From Hyphomicrobiaceae bacterium (GTDB taxonomy: Bacteria > Pseudomonadota > Alphaproteobacteria > Rhizobiales > Hyphomicrobiaceae): 14,722 nucleotides of DNA. Numbering within the stretch: the stretch's first letter is position 1; each line of letters opens with the position of its first letter. The stretch is taken from NCBI GenBank assembly GCA_017353825.1, contig JAFMSC010000051.1:1-14722 (forward strand), read 5' to 3'. The notes under the pieces are model-generated. The model was not told the origin of the DNA. It did no database searches and saw nothing but the letters and a program-made list of their open reading frames with translations. Shown piece by piece: positions 13,899 to 14,722 of this stretch. Position numbers and translations under genes: made by a program.

Positions 13899-14212
13899 AT
13901 TGTGCAATCGATGCGGGGGGCGCGAAGGGGCACCATCACAGCTGGCGAGGTACGCGCGATAACATCGCGACACGCCGAATTGCGCCAGGGTCATTTTTCG
14001 GTCACGCGGGGCGCGACCACCGTCATGGATACCCGCCCGGGTCGCCTGGGCGTGGCCGCAGATGCCGGTGGTGGTTGTGCGATGCCCGACAGGCCCCTGG
14101 AACGGCCCGAAGGGCTGAGCGATGATGGGCAGCCAAGCTGCAAGGCTCGCGGCGGCGTCAGCCCGCAGCCGGAGTTGGCGCGGGGCGTGCACCGCGCGGA
14201 AGGGGGAGTGCC
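13899..14212. other. Intergenic region between ferredoxin and second Bug receptor genes
   Basis: About 314 bases with no supported gene. CGCGAT-aac-ATCGCG (13955-13969) is a perfect inverted repeat, and GGTCA occurs twice in direct repeat at 13989-13993 and 14000-14004, 11 bases apart. Either could be a regulator site for the receptor gene. A plus-strand frame (13902-14237) and a minus-strand frame running back over the ferredoxin gene lack domains and were not called. No terminator with a T-run was seen after the ferredoxin gene. Confidence 0.45.
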
Positions 14213-14722
14213 ATGCTCACGCTCGTGCGCATCCTAGGCCTCGTCGGCACCGTGCTCTGGCCGGGCGTGCTGGCGGCGGAGGAGTTCCCGAGCCACCCCA
14301 TCAAATTCGTCGTGCCGTTCCCGGCCGGCGGACCGTCCGACACCATGAGCCGCATCCTCGCGGAGAAGATGGCGGCCCTCATCGGTCAGGCCATCGTGAT
14401 CGAGAACCGTTCCGGCGCAGGCGGCCTCACCGGCATCGCCTCCGTCGCCAAGGCGGAGCCGGACGGCTACACCGTGGGTATTGCCCCCGCGAGCGGGCTG
14501 GCAATGAACGTCAACCTGCGCGAGAGCATGCCGTTCCATCCGCTCAAGGACCTGGCTCTCATCACCCAGATCACCTCGGTGCCCGAGCTGCTGGTGGTCA
14601 ACGACAAGGTGGCGGCCAACACGGTGGACGAGCTGATCGCCCTGGCGAAGGCGCAACCCGGGAAGCTGGTATTCGCCTCCACCGGCCACGGCGGCATGCC
14701 GCACCTCGCCATAGAGCTGTTG
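14213..14722 (+). CDS. Bug-family (TctC-like) periplasmic substrate-binding protein (partial, C-terminus off the right edge)
   Basis: The first 170 residues of a second extracytoplasmic Bug receptor (family length about 320-330). A signal peptide ends near AAEEF (hydrophobic stretch MLTLVRILGLVGTVLWPGVLA). The mature part begins with the family motif FPSHPIKFVVPFPAGGPSDT. IVIENRSGAGGLTGI, KAEPDGYTVGI and FASTGHGGMPH match the ligand-binding loops. AGGREGATION of ribosome binding site evidence is simple: AGGGGGAG lies just before the ATG at 14213. Its sequence is clearly different from the receptor at 8645-9625, so the two probably bind different ligands or arose from an old duplication. Its direction, downstream of the ferredoxin gene, suggests it could deliver the oxygenase substrate. 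No TctA/TctB genes are visible before the window ends. Confidence 0.92.
   Translation, partial: MLTLVRILGLVGTVLWPGVLAAEEFPSHPIKFVVPFPAGGPSDTMSRILAEKMAALIGQAIVIENRSGAGGLTGIASVAKAEPDGYTVGIAPASGLAMNVNLRESMPFHPLKDLALITQITSVPELLVVNDKVAANTVDELIALAKAQPGKLVFASTGHGGMPHLAIELL

Noticed and set aside
13902..14237. 111-residue plus-strand frame between the ferredoxin and receptor genes
   Set aside because: Gly/Arg-rich, lacks a ribosome binding site and overlaps the clear start of the receptor gene.

Overview
This window is GC-rich chromosomal DNA from a proteobacterium. The Bug-type (tripartite tricarboxylate family) receptors, the single-chain propionyl-CoA carboxylase alpha subunit and the phthalate-dioxygenase-like Rieske oxygenase all suggest a soil or freshwater alpha- or betaproteobacterium, with Hyphomicrobiales the best guess. 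That placement comes from gene content, not from a phylogenetic marker. No tRNA, rRNA, CRISPR array, transposase or prophage gene was found.

Region 1 (1-4,669, minus strand) is a YbhGFS-type ABC efflux operon. In order of transcription it holds a TetR-family regulator, a HlyD-type membrane fusion protein, a duplicated ABC ATPase and an ABC-2 permease cut by the left edge. Each of the three junctions is a 4-base ATGA stop/start overlap. A perfect 7-2-7 inverted repeat at 4646-4661 lies among promoter-like elements and is the probable operator. The order matches the E. coli cecR-ybhG-ybhF-ybhS-ybhR operon.

Region 2 (4,880-8,597, plus strand) holds a biotin-dependent propionyl-CoA carboxylase alpha subunit without its beta subunit, and an AbgB-like M20 amidohydrolase without an AbgA partner.

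Region 3 (8,645-14,722) looks like an aromatic-acid catabolic locus. It has a Bug periplasmic receptor (minus), a divergent PdxA-superfamily dehydrogenase that looks more like TphB/IphB (cis-dihydrodiol dehydrogenases for terephthalate and isophthalate) than like true PdxA, a GNAT acetyltransferase in a possible insertion, an uncharacterised 170-residue protein one base downstream of a single-chain Rieske oxygenase, a divergently transcribed Rieske ferredoxin, and a second Bug receptor cut by the right edge. The simplest model is that the receptors bind an aromatic carboxylate, the oxygenase and ferredoxin make a cis-dihydrodiol carboxylate, and the PdxA-like enzyme rearomatises it. The amidohydrolase could release the aromatic acid from an amide conjugate. 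No reductase, ring-cleavage enzyme, TctA/TctB membrane partner or dedicated regulator is visible.

Nothing here is clearly a new class of system. The least explained parts are the oxygenase/170-residue-protein pair, the unusual electron-donor arrangement, and the true substrate of the TphB-like enzyme.
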